Shown here: positions 8,159-19,485 of the stretch, piece by piece
How positions within the stretch are numbered: the first letter of the stretch is position 1
Layout of the letters: every line of letters starts with the position of its first letter
Assembly: GCA_965207995.1 (NCBI GenBank)
Contig: CBDBNG010000001.1
Span: forward strand, 186,001-250,000
DNA: 64,000 bases
From: DAOUKH01 sp965207995
GTDB taxonomy: Bacteria; Chloroflexota; Dehalococcoidia; SHYB01
Direction: 5' to 3'
Notes under the pieces: model-generated
Databases searched by the model: none
The model's input: only the letters and a program-made list of their open reading frames with translations
What the model was told of the DNA's origin: nothing
Program-made: the position numbers and the translations under genes

Positions 8159-8565
8159 TCCTGCTCGACACCGACGTCCTCATCGACGTCGCCCTCGACC
8201 GGCGTCCCCACTCTGGGCCAGCCTCGGACTTATTGGAGAGGATTGAGCGGGGCGCGGAGAGCGCCGCCATCGCGTGGCACTCGGTCTCCAACCTCTACTA
8301 CCTCGTGGCTCCGGCGCGAGGCGGCGTCCGCACCCGCGACTTCATCGTCCACCTGACTCGAGTCGTGGCTGTGGCGCCTACCGATACCGAGGCCATCCGC
8401 TACGCCGCCGAGCTTCCCATGGCTGACTTCGAGGATGCGATGCAGGTCGCCGCCGCCCGCGCTTGTGGTGCCCGGCACATTGTCACGAGGAACGTCGGGG
8501 ACTACAACCGTTCCCCCATCCCCGCTGTCGGGCCCCGTGAGGCGCTCAGCCATCTCCTCCCGTAG
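8155..8565 (+). CDS. PIN-domain ribonuclease toxin (VapC-like)
   Basis: Predicted Mg-dependent endoribonuclease of 136 aa. The N terminus MILLDTDVLIDVAL supplies the first acidic cluster (D5, D7), DFEDAMQVAAARA the central Asp, and VTRNVGDY the C-terminal one. The GTG start overlaps the antitoxin stop (GTGA). VapC enzymes cleave tRNA or rRNA when released from the antitoxin; the target here is unknown. No partner mobility genes are adjacent. Confidence 0.85.
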   Translation: MILLDTDVLIDVALDRRPHSGPASDLLERIERGAESAAIAWHSVSNLYYLVAPARGGVRTRDFIVHLTRVVAVAPTDTEAIRYAAELPMADFEDAMQVAAARACGARHIVTRNVGDYNRSPIPAVGPREALSHLLP

Positions 8566-8589
8566 GGAAGGCTAACGCCGCCCGCCGTT

Positions 8590-9711
8590 CTAGTCCCCCT
8601 CCCCAATCCGGTAGACGCGGACGCAGTTGCCGGCCAGGATGGCGTGCTTCTCGTCGTCGGGGACATCGGCGAAGTGCTCGTCGATGACGCGCCAGGAGTT
8701 GGGGAAGTCCGCGCCGAGGTGCGGGTAGTCGCTCGACCACATCATCTGACTCACGCCGATGAAGTGACGGTTCACCACGCCGTAGTAGTCGGTGATGTAG
8801 GTGGTGAAGATGTTGCGGTCGAAGTAGTAGCTCGGAAGCTCCTTGATCTTGGGGCGCAACGTCGGGCTGATGCGCTGGAAGCGGTTGTCGAGTTGCTCCT
8901 TGACGTAGGGCACCCAGGAGGAGTCGCACTCGGCGAAGACCACGTTCAGGTCGGGGAAGCGGTCGAAGACGCCGTCGTTGATCAGCTCGAGGCAGTTGTT
9001 GGGCGTGGCGGTGTGACGGAGCTCGCCGCGGGCGGTGAGGCCGGTCCGGTTCGGGTCGTTGTCGCCGGTGACGCCGGGCGAGACGCTGATGTGGATGCTG
9101 ACCGGCTGGCCCATCTCGGCCATGGCCGCCCAGAACCGGTCGTCGTCGGGCGAGACCGTTGCCTCCGACGACGGCCACTGCGTCAGCATCGGGGTCTGGA
9201 GTCCGGGCTCGGCCAGGGCGCGCTCCAACTCCGCCATGGCGGCGTCGATACCCAGGGTGGGGATCATCGCCGCGCCGACCAGACGGTCGGGGGCGTGTCC
9301 GCAGTAGGCGGCGAGCCAGTCGTTGTAGGCGCGCAGCAGGGCGAGGTGGAAGCTGGGATCCTTGGGAGCCATGGCCCACACCGCCATCGACTGCCGGGGC
9401 GTGGGGTAGAGGACCTCGGCGTCGACGCCGTCGAGGTCCTGCGCTTCGAGGCGCGCCTCGGGGTCGTAGCCGGCGCGGGGGACGTCCTCCCATCGCTTCC
9501 AGGGGACGCACTGCTCAGGAGGCAGGCCGCCGCTGATGTTGTTGCCGAAGTTGATCGGAGCCGGCGCGCCCTCGAAGATCCATGCGTCGCCTTCGTCGAA
9601 GGACTCGAGGCGCGGAGCGCGGTCGGCGTACTCGGTGGGCAGCCCGTCCTTCCACAGCTCCGGCGGCTCGTTGACGTGCCCGTCGCCCGATACGAGTCGG
9701 TAGTCGCGCAT
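8590..9711 (-). CDS. amidohydrolase-2 family metal-dependent hydrolase/decarboxylase
   Basis: TIM-barrel enzyme of the ACMSD-like amidohydrolase-2 group, 373 aa. The first strand has SGDGHVNEP (metal-ligand region), the middle has FPDLNVVFAECDSSW and the C terminus has SSDYPHLGADFPNS with the expected metal-binding Asp. Such enzymes decarboxylate or hydrolyse aromatic or lactone acids; the substrate is unknown. The start at ATG 9711-9709 was preferred over the upstream ATG because it gives the family-typical N terminus. A paralogous relative lies at 39834-41024. Confidence 0.85.
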   Translation of the reverse strand: MRDYRLVSGDGHVNEPPELWKDGLPTEYADRAPRLESFDEGDAWIFEGAPAPINFGNNISGGLPPEQCVPWKRWEDVPRAGYDPEARLEAQDLDGVDAEVLYPTPRQSMAVWAMAPKDPSFHLALLRAYNDWLAAYCGHAPDRLVGAAMIPTLGIDAAMAELERALAEPGLQTPMLTQWPSSEATVSPDDDRFWAAMAEMGQPVSIHISVSPGVTGDNDPNRTGLTARGELRHTATPNNCLELINDGVFDRFPDLNVVFAECDSSWVPYVKEQLDNRFQRISPTLRPKIKELPSYYFDRNIFTTYITDYYGVVNRHFIGVSQMMWSSDYPHLGADFPNSWRVIDEHFADVPDDEKHAILAGNCVRVYRIGEGD

Positions 9712-9743
9712 CGCTCCGCTCCTCACGCGCCTGACGACGCGTA

Positions 9744-9777
9744 CCCTCTCTCAGTCTCCCCCAGAGGGGGAGAGGTT
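9744..9777. repeat. dispersed palindromic repeat, copy 1
   Basis: A 34-base element with a central CCCCC-AGA-GGGGG hairpin. An identical 34-base copy lies at 18985-19018. It sits between the amidohydrolase and yajQ genes and could act as a transcript end or a REP-like mobile palindrome. Confidence 0.85.
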
Positions 9778-9790
9778 CGGGGTGCCCTCG

Positions 9791-10276
9791 CTAGTCGCGC
9801 ATGTTGACGTACTGCAGTGGTCGGTCGAGGTCGAGGCCCTTCACCAGCGCGATGGTCTGCTGGAGGTCGTCGCGCTTCTTCCCGCTGACCCGGAGCTCGT
9901 CGCCCTGTACTGAGGCCTGCACCTTCAGCTTCGAGTCCTTGATCGCTTTGGTGATGCGCTTGGCTTCGTCGGCGGGGATGCCCTGGCGCACGACGGCGGT
10001 CTGACGCAGCGCGCCGCCCGAGGCGCGTTCGGGGTCCTTGTACTCCACCGCGGCGGGGTCGACCTTGCGCCGCACGAGGTAGGTGCGGAGCAGGTCGTGC
10101 ATCTGCCGCAGGTGCAGGTCGTCGTCCGCAAGCAGCGTCAGGACGGCGCCGTCGCGGTCGACGCGGGCCTTGCTGCCCTTGAAGTCGTACCGCTGCTTGA
10201 TTTCGCGGAGCACACCCTGGACGGCGTTCTCCACTTCTGTCAGATTGGCGCGGGAGACGATGTCGAACGTGGGCAC
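9791..10276 (-). CDS. yajQ: YajQ family nucleotide-binding protein
   Basis: Protein of 161 aa with the two ferredoxin-like domains of YajQ. The opening PTFDIVSRANLTEVENAV, the RYDFKGSKA segment near residue 32 and the C-terminal DDLQQTIALVKGLDLDRPLQYVNMRD are diagnostic. Some YajQ proteins bind cyclic di-GMP and act as co-regulators; others have been linked to RNA or nucleotide binding. GTG start. It lies 19 bases after the rrf2-like gene on the same strand, so it may ride on the suf transcript. Confidence 0.92.
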   Translation of the reverse strand: MPTFDIVSRANLTEVENAVQGVLREIKQRYDFKGSKARVDRDGAVLTLLADDDLHLRQMHDLLRTYLVRRKVDPAAVEYKDPERASGGALRQTAVVRQGIPADEAKRITKAIKDSKLKVQASVQGDELRVSGKKRDDLQQTIALVKGLDLDRPLQYVNMRD

Positions 10277-10295
10277 GCAGGGCCTTTCTTGCCGT

Positions 10296-10772
10296 TTAGA
10301 TTAGGAGTTTGACCGGCGCTGCTTGCGGCCCGGCCGGCCCGGCCGGTCCCGGTACCGGATCGATGATTGGCGTGCGCTCGGCAAGGTCGGCGATGGACGT
10401 TCGGCCGAGAATGTCGTTCACCGCGTCTTCGATGTCGCGCCAGATGTCGCGCTGGCCGCAGGCGCTGGAGTGAGAGCAGCAGCCCGGGTCGTCGATGCAG
10501 GAGACCGTGGAGACGGTGTCGCCGAGGGCCTCCATGACGGAGCGCAGGTCTATCTCGGCGGCGTCGCGACCCAGGACGTGGCCGCCCTGCGGCCCGCGCT
10601 GGCTGGAGACGAGTCCTTGCTTGTTCAGGGTGCTGAGCAGCCGTTCGAGGTAGGCCTCGGGGATGCCCTGCCGCTGCGCCACGGAGGCGGCGCGCTCCGG
10701 CCCCGAGTCGGCTCGTTGGGCCAGGTCGACGAGGGCCCGCACCGCGTAGTCGACTTTAATCGGCACATGCAT
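10296..10772 (-). CDS. Rrf2/IscR-type Fe-S cluster-sensing repressor
   Basis: Winged-helix regulator of 158 aa. The N terminus KVDYAVRALVDLAQ, EAYLERLLSTLNKQGLV and the wing SQRGPQGGH are Rrf2 features. Cysteines in CIDDPGCCSHSSAC match the three-Cys cluster site of IscR/SufR-like members. The ATG at 10772 was chosen because the family begins right before this DNA-binding helix; the open frame upstream overlaps sufU. Placed at the end of the suf operon, it most likely senses Fe-S status and represses suf, perhaps through the palindrome upstream of sufB. The Pro/Ala-rich C-terminal tail is unusual. Confidence 0.88.
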   Translation of the reverse strand: MHVPIKVDYAVRALVDLAQRADSGPERAASVAQRQGIPEAYLERLLSTLNKQGLVSSQRGPQGGHVLGRDAAEIDLRSVMEALGDTVSTVSCIDDPGCCSHSSACGQRDIWRDIEDAVNDILGRTSIADLAERTPIIDPVPGPAGPAGPQAAPVKLLI

Positions 10773-10807
10773 CGCTCTCCTCCTCCGCTTCCCCGCCGGG
10801 GCGCCGC

Positions 10808-11257
10808 CTACTCGGTGCTCACCGGCTCCTTCTGACCCTCCAACGCCGCTAGCATCGAGTGCCACGACAGCGTCGCGCATTTCACCCGCGAGGGGAACTC
10901 GGCCACGCCCGCCAGCACTTCGAGGTCGCCTAGGTCGTCGTCATCCTCCGGCTCCCCCTCGCCGGTGACCATCTCGTGGAAGGCGCCGAAGAGGCGCTCC
11001 GCCTCGTCAATCGTCTTCCCCTTGATAGTGGTGGTCATCATCGAGGCCGAGGCGCGGGAGATGGCGCATCCCGAGCCCTGGAAGCTGACGTCCTCGATGC
11101 ACCTCCCGTCGAGCTTGACGTAGACCGTCACCCGGTCGCCGCAGAGGGGATTGTAACCCTCCATGCGGGTGGTGGCGTTCTCCATCTCGCGGAAGTTGCG
11201 CGGCCTGCTGTTGTGGTCCAAGACCAGCTCCTGGTACAGCTCGCGTAGCTCCGACAC
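10808..11257 (-). CDS. sufU: SufU-type zinc-dependent sulfur transfer protein
   Basis: IscU-fold protein of 149 aa that accepts sulfur from SufS. It contains NPLCGDRVTVYV near residues 35-46, GSGCAISRASASMM near residues 62-75 and RVKCATLSWHSM near residues 124-135, giving the three Cys and the GCA-ISRASASMM block of SufU. The longer spacing between the second and third Cys is typical of SufU rather than IscU. GTG start, 26 bases after sufS. Confidence 0.95.
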   Translation of the reverse strand: MSELRELYQELVLDHNSRPRNFREMENATTRMEGYNPLCGDRVTVYVKLDGRCIEDVSFQGSGCAISRASASMMTTTIKGKTIDEAERLFGAFHEMVTGEGEPEDDDDLGDLEVLAGVAEFPSRVKCATLSWHSMLAALEGQKEPVSTE

Positions 11258-11283
11258 GTCCGGCGCGTTCTCCTCTGCTCCGT

Positions 11284-12530
<1,247 letters not shown>

Positions 12531-12534
<4 letters not shown>

Positions 12535-13838
12535 GCGGCCGCCCCCGTCCTGGCGAGCTCGCGGCGGAGACGGCGGGTCAGATAGGCGCGGAGCTCGCGG
12601 GGTTGCGCCGTCGCCACGATCTCGGCGGCGAATGCCTCGATCATCATCCGCCGTGCCGCTTCCTCGCCGAGACCCCGGCTCCTCAGATAGAACAGGGCGG
12701 CCTCGTCGATCTGCCCCACCGTCGCGCCGTGCCGGCACTGGACGTCGTCGGTCCAGATTTCGAGACTCGGCTTGCTGTCGGCCTCTGCCTTCTCCGAGAG
12801 GAGCAGACTCCGGCTCGACTGATCGGCGTCGGCCTTGACAGCATCGGCCGCGACGTGGACGCGCCCCGAAAAGACGCTGCGCGATTGCCCGTCGAGCACG
12901 GCGCGGTAGCGCTGCGCGCTCGTCGTATGCGGGGACAGGTGCTCGATTGACGTCTGGTTGTCAACGTGCTGCGACCCGTGCGTCAGCGTGAGGCCGTCGA
13001 GGCGGCAAGACGCCCTCTCTCCTTCGAGCCGCACGTCGAGCGCGTTACGGACAAGGTCGGCGCCGCCGGCGTAGACCGTCGAGGTCAGGCGTGCCTCCCG
13101 TCCCAGCCGGGCCGTCGTGGAGCCGACGTGGGACGCGCCGCGCGTGCCGAGCACGAGCTTGGCGTGGACGACGTCGGCCCCGTCGCCCGCCTCGATCTCG
13201 GTGACCGCATTCGCGACCTGCCGGTCCGAGGCGTTATGCAGATGTGTCTCCACGATGGAAACGTGGGCGTTCGGCTCGACCACAAGGAGCGCCCGGGGAT
13301 GCGAGATGCTCGCCTCGCCGGTCGCGATAAAGACAAGGTGCACCGCCCCGGGCGGCCCGTCGGCTGGGATGCGTACCACGGCACCGTCGGCGAGAAAGGC
13401 GGCGTTCAACGCGGCGAACCCGCCGGACTCGAACGAAGCGGTCTGGGCGAGGTGTTCCTCGACCCAGGATGCGTCGCGCTCCAGCGCCGCCGCCAGCGGC
13501 ATGCCGCGGTCGCTCACCGCGCCGTGTGCGAAGCGTCCGTTGAGGAAGACGATCGTCGCCCACGGGCCGTCCGGCGCGGCGCGCAGCGAAGGTGCGCCGC
13601 GCAGCGCCTTCGCCAGTGCGATATCCGCCGCCGGGGCGAGGCCGAGCTCGGCGTTGGCGATCGGCGAGACGTTGGTGTACTTCCACGCCTCGTTGCCGCG
13701 CCGCGCCGTAGGGAAGCCGGTCTCGGCGAAGCGTTCCATGGCCCGCTTGCGCAGGTCGGCGAGCCAGGCAGGGCTGGATTCTTCTTCCGCCCGGAAGTCG
13801 GCGCGGTAGCGCTCGGCGACGTCCGCCGCGGCGGCCAT
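12531..13838 (-). CDS. sufD: SufD Fe-S scaffold subunit
   Basis: Partner of SufB and SufC in the SufBCD scaffold, 435 aa. The N-terminal NEAWKYTNVSPI block and the C-terminal right-handed beta-helix with DVQCRHGATVGQIDEAALFYLRSRGL are typical; that segment holds the conserved His that contacts the nascent cluster in the family. Two bases separate it from the sufC stop, and it overlaps sufS. Confidence 0.94.
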
Positions 13839-13840
13839 CG

Positions 13841-14617
<777 letters not shown>

Positions 14618-14624
14618 CCCGTCG

Positions 14625-16079
<1,455 letters not shown>

Positions 16080-16123
16080 GAGCCCCTCGCGTTCGGTCGG
16101 TACGTATCAGGTGTGCCAATTCC

Positions 16124-16138
16124 TGACCAAAGTGGTCA
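16124..16138. promoter_or_regulatory. candidate Rrf2 operator upstream of sufB
   Basis: Perfect inverted repeat TGACC-N5-GGTCA, 45 bases upstream of the sufB start and overlapping a TTGACC hexamer that could serve as a -35 element on the minus strand. A TGATACGT stretch lies downstream, but the spacing to a clean -10 is not convincing. With an Rrf2-type repressor encoded in the same operon, autoregulation through this site is a reasonable inference. Confidence 0.45.
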
Positions 16139-16196
16139 AGAACTATCTGCAGGATACCACCAACCCCCCAACGGTGTAAAGAAACCGGCGGCGCCC

Positions 16197-16703
16197 CTAC
16201 CCCCCAAGCTCCCGGCGGATCTGCTCGATAACCAGCTCGTCGGTGGGGAAGGCGAGCGGGCCGGGGAGCGCTGACGGGTCGAAGAAGCCTGCCTCGTCCA
16301 GATCATCGTCGGCTTGGAGGCGTCCGCCGACGGCACGTCCACGAAACCAAACGCCCACGGTCAGCGAGTCGGGATTGTGGAAATTGGAGTGGACCGCGTA
16401 AACCTCGCCGGTTTCAACCTCCAGGCCCGTCTCCTCCAGGAACTCGCGCCGCGCCGCCTCCCTGATCTCCTCGCCCCACTCGACGTACCCCGATGGGATG
16501 CACCACAGCCCGGCCCGGTCGCGGCCCGGAGCGCGCCGGCCCAGCAGCACCCGCCCGTCCTCCACAATGACCACGGCAACGCCAACCACGGGGTTGCGGA
16601 ACTGAACGTAGCCGCACGACTCGCAGGCCGGCCGCTCGACGCCGCCCCTCAGGCGGCGTCCCAACGGGGTCGAGCAGTGCGGGCAATAGACAAACTCGGT
16701 CAC
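16197..16703 (-). CDS. NUDIX hydrolase with N-terminal zinc ribbon
   Basis: Protein of 168 aa. An N-terminal zinc ribbon (CPHC near residue 7 and CESC near residue 27) precedes a NUDIX domain whose box reads GYVEWGEEIREAARREFLEE starting near residue 92 and completing with TGL. The architecture resembles short NudC/ADP-ribose pyrophosphatase-type proteins that hydrolyse NADH, ADP-ribose or other nucleoside diphosphate derivatives. The substrate is not readable. Located upstream of the suf operon on the same strand, 117 bases from sufB. Confidence 0.88.
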   Translation of the reverse strand: MTEFVYCPHCSTPLGRRLRGGVERPACESCGYVQFRNPVVGVAVVIVEDGRVLLGRRAPGRDRAGLWCIPSGYVEWGEEIREAARREFLEETGLEVETGEVYAVHSNFHNPDSLTVGVWFRGRAVGGRLQADDDLDEAGFFDPSALPGPLAFPTDELVIEQIRRELGG

Positions 16704-16773
16704 GCGCCTGTTCTCGTCGCCAGCCGATCTTCCGCCATTCTAGCGCCGCCTCACGGCCCAGGGCCGAACGCGC

Positions 16774-16779
16774 TATAAT
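16774..16779 (+). promoter_or_regulatory. -10 element of the thiolase gene
   Basis: A consensus TATAAT lies 67 bases upstream of the plus-strand thiolase start in the divergent gap with the NUDIX gene. No good -35 is visible at 16-18 bases upstream, so activator dependence is possible. Confidence 0.4.
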
Positions 16780-16845
16780 CCGCCGACCTTCTACCAAGCC
16801 GCCGCCTCTCCTGGACGGCGGACGCGTCCGAAAGCGGGGTGCGGC

Positions 16846-18018
16846 GTGAGTCTCAAGAACAAGACCGCGATTACCGGCATCGGCCAGACCGAATACTCCA
16901 AGGGCCTCGGCCGCCCCGAGCTCAGCACCGCCGTCGAGGCCTCCCGCAAAGCCATCGAGGACGCCGGCCTCACCCCCAAGGACATCGACGGCATCGTCCG
17001 CTTCGACATGGAGGCCACCACCGAGGAGGCCCTGCACTCCGTCGTCGGGACCAACGACCTCACCTTCTTCGCCGAGACCGGCTACGGCGGCGGAGGCGGC
17101 GCGGCGACCATCGCCCTCGCGGCCCAGGCCGTCGCCACCGGGCAGGCGAACCACGTCCTCTGCTTCCGCTCCCGGAACCGGGGCAAGCTCTCGGCGAGCA
17201 GCGCCCAGGCCGGCAGGCCGTGGGAGAAGCAGTCGATGCTCGTCGGCGGCCACCAGCAGTACCACATCCCCTTCGGGATGGTCTCGCCGGTGCAGCAGGT
17301 GGCGATGCTCACCCGACGCCACATGCACGAGTTCGGCACCAAGGCCGAGCATCTCGGCGCCATCGCCGTGACCCAGCGAGACAACGCCACCCGCAACCCG
17401 GCCGCCGTCATGCGCCAGCCTATCACCGTCGAGGACTATCTCAACGCCCGCTGGATCGCCGAGCCGATGCGCCTCTTCGACTGCTGCCTGGAGACCGACG
17501 GCGCGGCGGCGCTCGTCGTCTCCTCCGCGGAGTGGGCACGTAACTGCCCCAACCCGCCCGCCTACCTCCTCGCCGTCTCCCAGGGCATGGCCTACATGAC
17601 GACGGGTATGACCAACTACTACAAGGACGACGACTTCTTCCGCACCGACTCCTCCGTCGCCGCCAAGGCCCTCTACGAGCGCGCCGGCGTCGACGCCAAG
17701 GACATCGACGTCGCCCAGCTCTACGACGCCTTCAGCACCGTCGTCCTCCTTCTGCTGGAGGACTACTTCTGCGGGCGCGGCAACGGCGGTCCCTACGCCG
17801 CCTCCGGCGCCATCGGCTTCCCCGACGGCGAGATCCCCATCAACACCAGCGGCGCGGGCCTCTCCGAGGTCTACCTGCACGGCTTCAACCTCATGGTCGA
17901 AGCCGTCAAGCAGATCCGCGGCACCTCGACCTCCCAGGTCAAAGACGTCGAGCTCTCCCTCTACACGTCGGCGGCCCCCGTCCCCTCCAGCGCCTTCCTC
18001 CTCAGCAAGGACCCGTAG
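16846..18018 (+). CDS. SCP2-type thiolase / lipid-transfer-like protein
   Basis: Thiolase-fold protein of 390 aa in the COG0183 SCP2-like branch. It begins ITGIGQTEYSKGLGRPELS, contains AAQAVATGQANHVLCFRS near residue 92 and ends with the INTSGAGLSE and VKDVELSLYTS segments typical of these proteins. Classical thiolase active-site Cys motifs are not clear; related proteins act with DUF35 partners on acyl-CoA substrates. GTG start. It is alone here, while a paralogue with an adjacent DUF35 gene lies at 61001-62179. Followed by a long non-coding stretch. Confidence 0.85.
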   Translation: MSLKNKTAITGIGQTEYSKGLGRPELSTAVEASRKAIEDAGLTPKDIDGIVRFDMEATTEEALHSVVGTNDLTFFAETGYGGGGGAATIALAAQAVATGQANHVLCFRSRNRGKLSASSAQAGRPWEKQSMLVGGHQQYHIPFGMVSPVQQVAMLTRRHMHEFGTKAEHLGAIAVTQRDNATRNPAAVMRQPITVEDYLNARWIAEPMRLFDCCLETDGAAALVVSSAEWARNCPNPPAYLLAVSQGMAYMTTGMTNYYKDDDFFRTDSSVAAKALYERAGVDAKDIDVAQLYDAFSTVVLLLLEDYFCGRGNGGPYAASGAIGFPDGEIPINTSGAGLSEVYLHGFNLMVEAVKQIRGTSTSQVKDVELSLYTSAAPVPSSAFLLSKDP

Positions 18019-18024
18019 CGCCGA

Positions 18025-18744
18025 TTCTCCCCCGCGGAGGGCGAGCGGAGTTGGCTAGCCCTAGCGTCCGTTCGGCGGCGCTCGGAACTCGCGGTCTCTG
18101 TTCCTTGCGCAGCGCCTCACCACGCATCGCGCCGGCGGACGAGCGTGGGCCCGGCCGTTGGCGCGGCTGACCGTCCTCGCGCTTTCGCGCCGCGTGTGCG
18201 ATGCAAGACCGCGGAGTCCGGCGACCTTCGCCGGGTTGGTGGCCCTTCGCCTCGCTCCTTGGGGAGGAGGCCGCCTTGGCTAGGCGATTGTTTCTCGGTG
18301 CGGCGTTCTTTGATTTGTACGGCCTGGGGGGCCGGGCCACGCGGGGCGGTCGTTGCGCGCGCCGCCTGTGGCGACGGAGCGGACGGTCCGGTCCACCACG
18401 GTGGGTGAAGCGAGGCCGGCGGTTCGCGCACCCCGTGGGCTAGACGGGGATTGGTCCCCCGGGCCGCGTGTGAGGCGGCGCGGGGTCTTTGCCGTCCGTA
18501 GCGGTTACGGAGGCAGGTCGTCGCCACGTGGCCGGCGAGAGGCGGGACGACCCTCCGGGCTTATGGTCCGTTGGGAGGACGGGCCGGGATGGACATTATC
18601 GCCACGGTGGCGGTGTCCACTGATAGCGCCGCACCGAGAAGTGGGCGTATGTGGTCGGTCGGGCCGGTCCTCCTTTGGGCGTGGGTTGTTGGCCCACGTT
18701 CCGCGCACGCGTTCGCGGATGGCGGGCCTGGGAACATATGTTCT
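18025..18744 (-). ncRNA. candidate long structured non-coding RNA
   Basis: About 700 bases without a credible protein. Frames that are open read as Arg/Pro/Ala-rich shadow. A minus-strand promoter stands at the 3' edge (18751-18780). The predicted transcript is rich in perfect hairpins: palindrome GAACATATGTTC (18732-18743); arms GTGGG/CCCAC (18681-18697); GGACA/TGTCC enclosing CGCCAC/GTGGCG (18591-18618); GGTCGTC/GACGACC (18516-18552); CCGTA/TACGG (18496-18510); CCGGCGA-AGG-TCGCCGG (18218-18234); and a GCGC-GAAA-GCGC tetraloop stem (18179-18190). No RNase P, tmRNA, SRP or 6S signature was recognised. The 3' end is uncertain. Confidence 0.5.
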
Positions 18745-18750
18745 TTGATG

Positions 18751-18780
18751 ATGGTAGGGGAGGGGGTTGGGGGTTGTCAA
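18751..18780 (-). promoter_or_regulatory. promoter for the candidate structured RNA
   Basis: Minus-strand TTGACA at 18780-18775, an 18-base C-rich spacer and TACCAT at 18756-18751. Layout and spacer resemble the trp promoter at 7805-7834. No coding gene begins downstream for more than 700 bases. Confidence 0.6.
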
Positions 18781-18854
18781 GGTCGGCGTGGCGCGCGGGG
18801 GGGCGAAGGGAGGGGACGCGGACGAACGACGAGGTTGACGGGGGATAGGAGAAC

Positions 18855-18884
18855 GGGCGCGTCGCGACGCGCCCCTACAGGGGA
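18855..18884. repeat. dispersed GGGCG/CGCCC palindromic repeat, copy A
   Basis: A 30-base element, palindrome GGGCGCGTCGCGACGCGCCC followed by CTAC. An identical copy is at 19099-19128, and relatives are at 19172-19192 and 25630-25653. It lies in the gene-free stretch 18019-19274. Confidence 0.85.
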
Positions 18885-18932
18885 GGATGGCGGGCCTCTG
18901 AGGCCTGTGGTGGTAATGAGGAGGCCCCTCAT

Positions 18933-18957
18933 CTCAATCTTCTCCCGTGGGGAGAAG
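18933..18957. repeat. dispersed hairpin repeat CTCAATCTTCTCCC type, copy 1
   Basis: A 25-base element that recurs in inverted orientation at 25554-25578 with 23 of 25 matching bases by eye. The core is TTCTCCC facing GGGAGAA. Confidence 0.75.
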
Positions 18958-18984
18958 AAGGAAGAGCATCCGACCCTGCCCCGG

Positions 18985-19018
18985 CCCTCTCTCAGTCTCC
19001 CCCAGAGGGGGAGAGGTT
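18985..19018. repeat. dispersed palindromic repeat, copy 2
   Basis: Identical over 34 bases to 9744-9777, with the same CCCCC-AGA-GGGGG core. A looser relative (TCTCCCGGAGGGGAGA) follows at about 19235-19260. Confidence 0.85.
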
Positions 19019-19098
19019 TAAGGTGCTCCCCCTGCGGGGGAGTGGTTAGGGTGATGCCCTGCCCCAAGGGACGGGTGCGGTGCTGGCGGATTGGGAGC

Positions 19099-19128
19099 GG
19101 GCGCGTCGCGACGCGCCCCTACAGGGGA
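19099..19128. repeat. dispersed GGGCG/CGCCC palindromic repeat, copy B
   Basis: Identical over 30 bases to 18855-18884, 244 bases away in the same orientation. Confidence 0.85.
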
Positions 19129-19171
19129 GGGATGGCAGGGTTTCGATAACCGTTGGTGGTGGTGAGGGGGC

Positions 19172-19192
19172 GGGCGACCACAAGGGTCGCCC
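19172..19192. repeat. GGGCG/CGCCC palindrome, diverged copy
   Basis: Arms GGGCGACC and GGTCGCCC enclose a five-base loop and are followed by CTGCGGG, matching the 3' tail CTACAGG of copies A and B. Sequence inside the arms differs, as expected if the palindrome rather than the sequence is conserved. Confidence 0.7.
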
Positions 19193-19274
19193 CTGCGGGT
19201 GGGGAGTAAAGAGGGGACTCCCCGCCGCGGCTCTCCCAGTTCTCTCCCGGAGGGGAGAGGTTGAGGGGAGGCGG

Positions 19275-19457
19275 CTAGCGCTCGCAGACGACACCGTCAC
19301 CATCGCCGTCGCGGGCACTGGGTACTACCTCAGCCGGGAAGCCTCGGCCATCGCCGCTGCTTCCCCTTTGGCGGGGAACGCCGGCGTCTTCCGCCTCGTC
19401 ACATGAGGCGTACACCGTCGGCTTGCCGGGCCGCAGCGAGACACCGTGGAGCAGCAC
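19275..19457 (-). CDS. orphan Excalibur calcium-binding domain
   Basis: Short frame of 60 aa from a GTG. Nearly all of it is one Excalibur domain: VYASCDEAEDAGVP, then RDGDGDGVVCER at the C terminus, with the two Cys and the DxDxDG calcium loop of the family. Excalibur normally sits at the C terminus of secreted nucleases or surface proteins. Here no signal peptide or nuclease precedes it, and the frame runs back only into the methyltransferase 3' end in another frame. It is either a very small protein or the surviving tail of a lost gene. Confidence 0.55.
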   Translation of the reverse strand: MLLHGVSLRPGKPTVYASCDEAEDAGVPRQRGSSGDGRGFPAEVVPSARDGDGDGVVCER

Positions 19458-19485
19458 CCCACGCTTGCCCAGCCTCCGAATGACC

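Noticed and set aside
18117..18527. 136-aa minus-strand ORF in the gene-free region
   Set aside because: Arg/Pro/Ser-biased composition without fold-like pattern; the region is better explained as RNA or non-coding.
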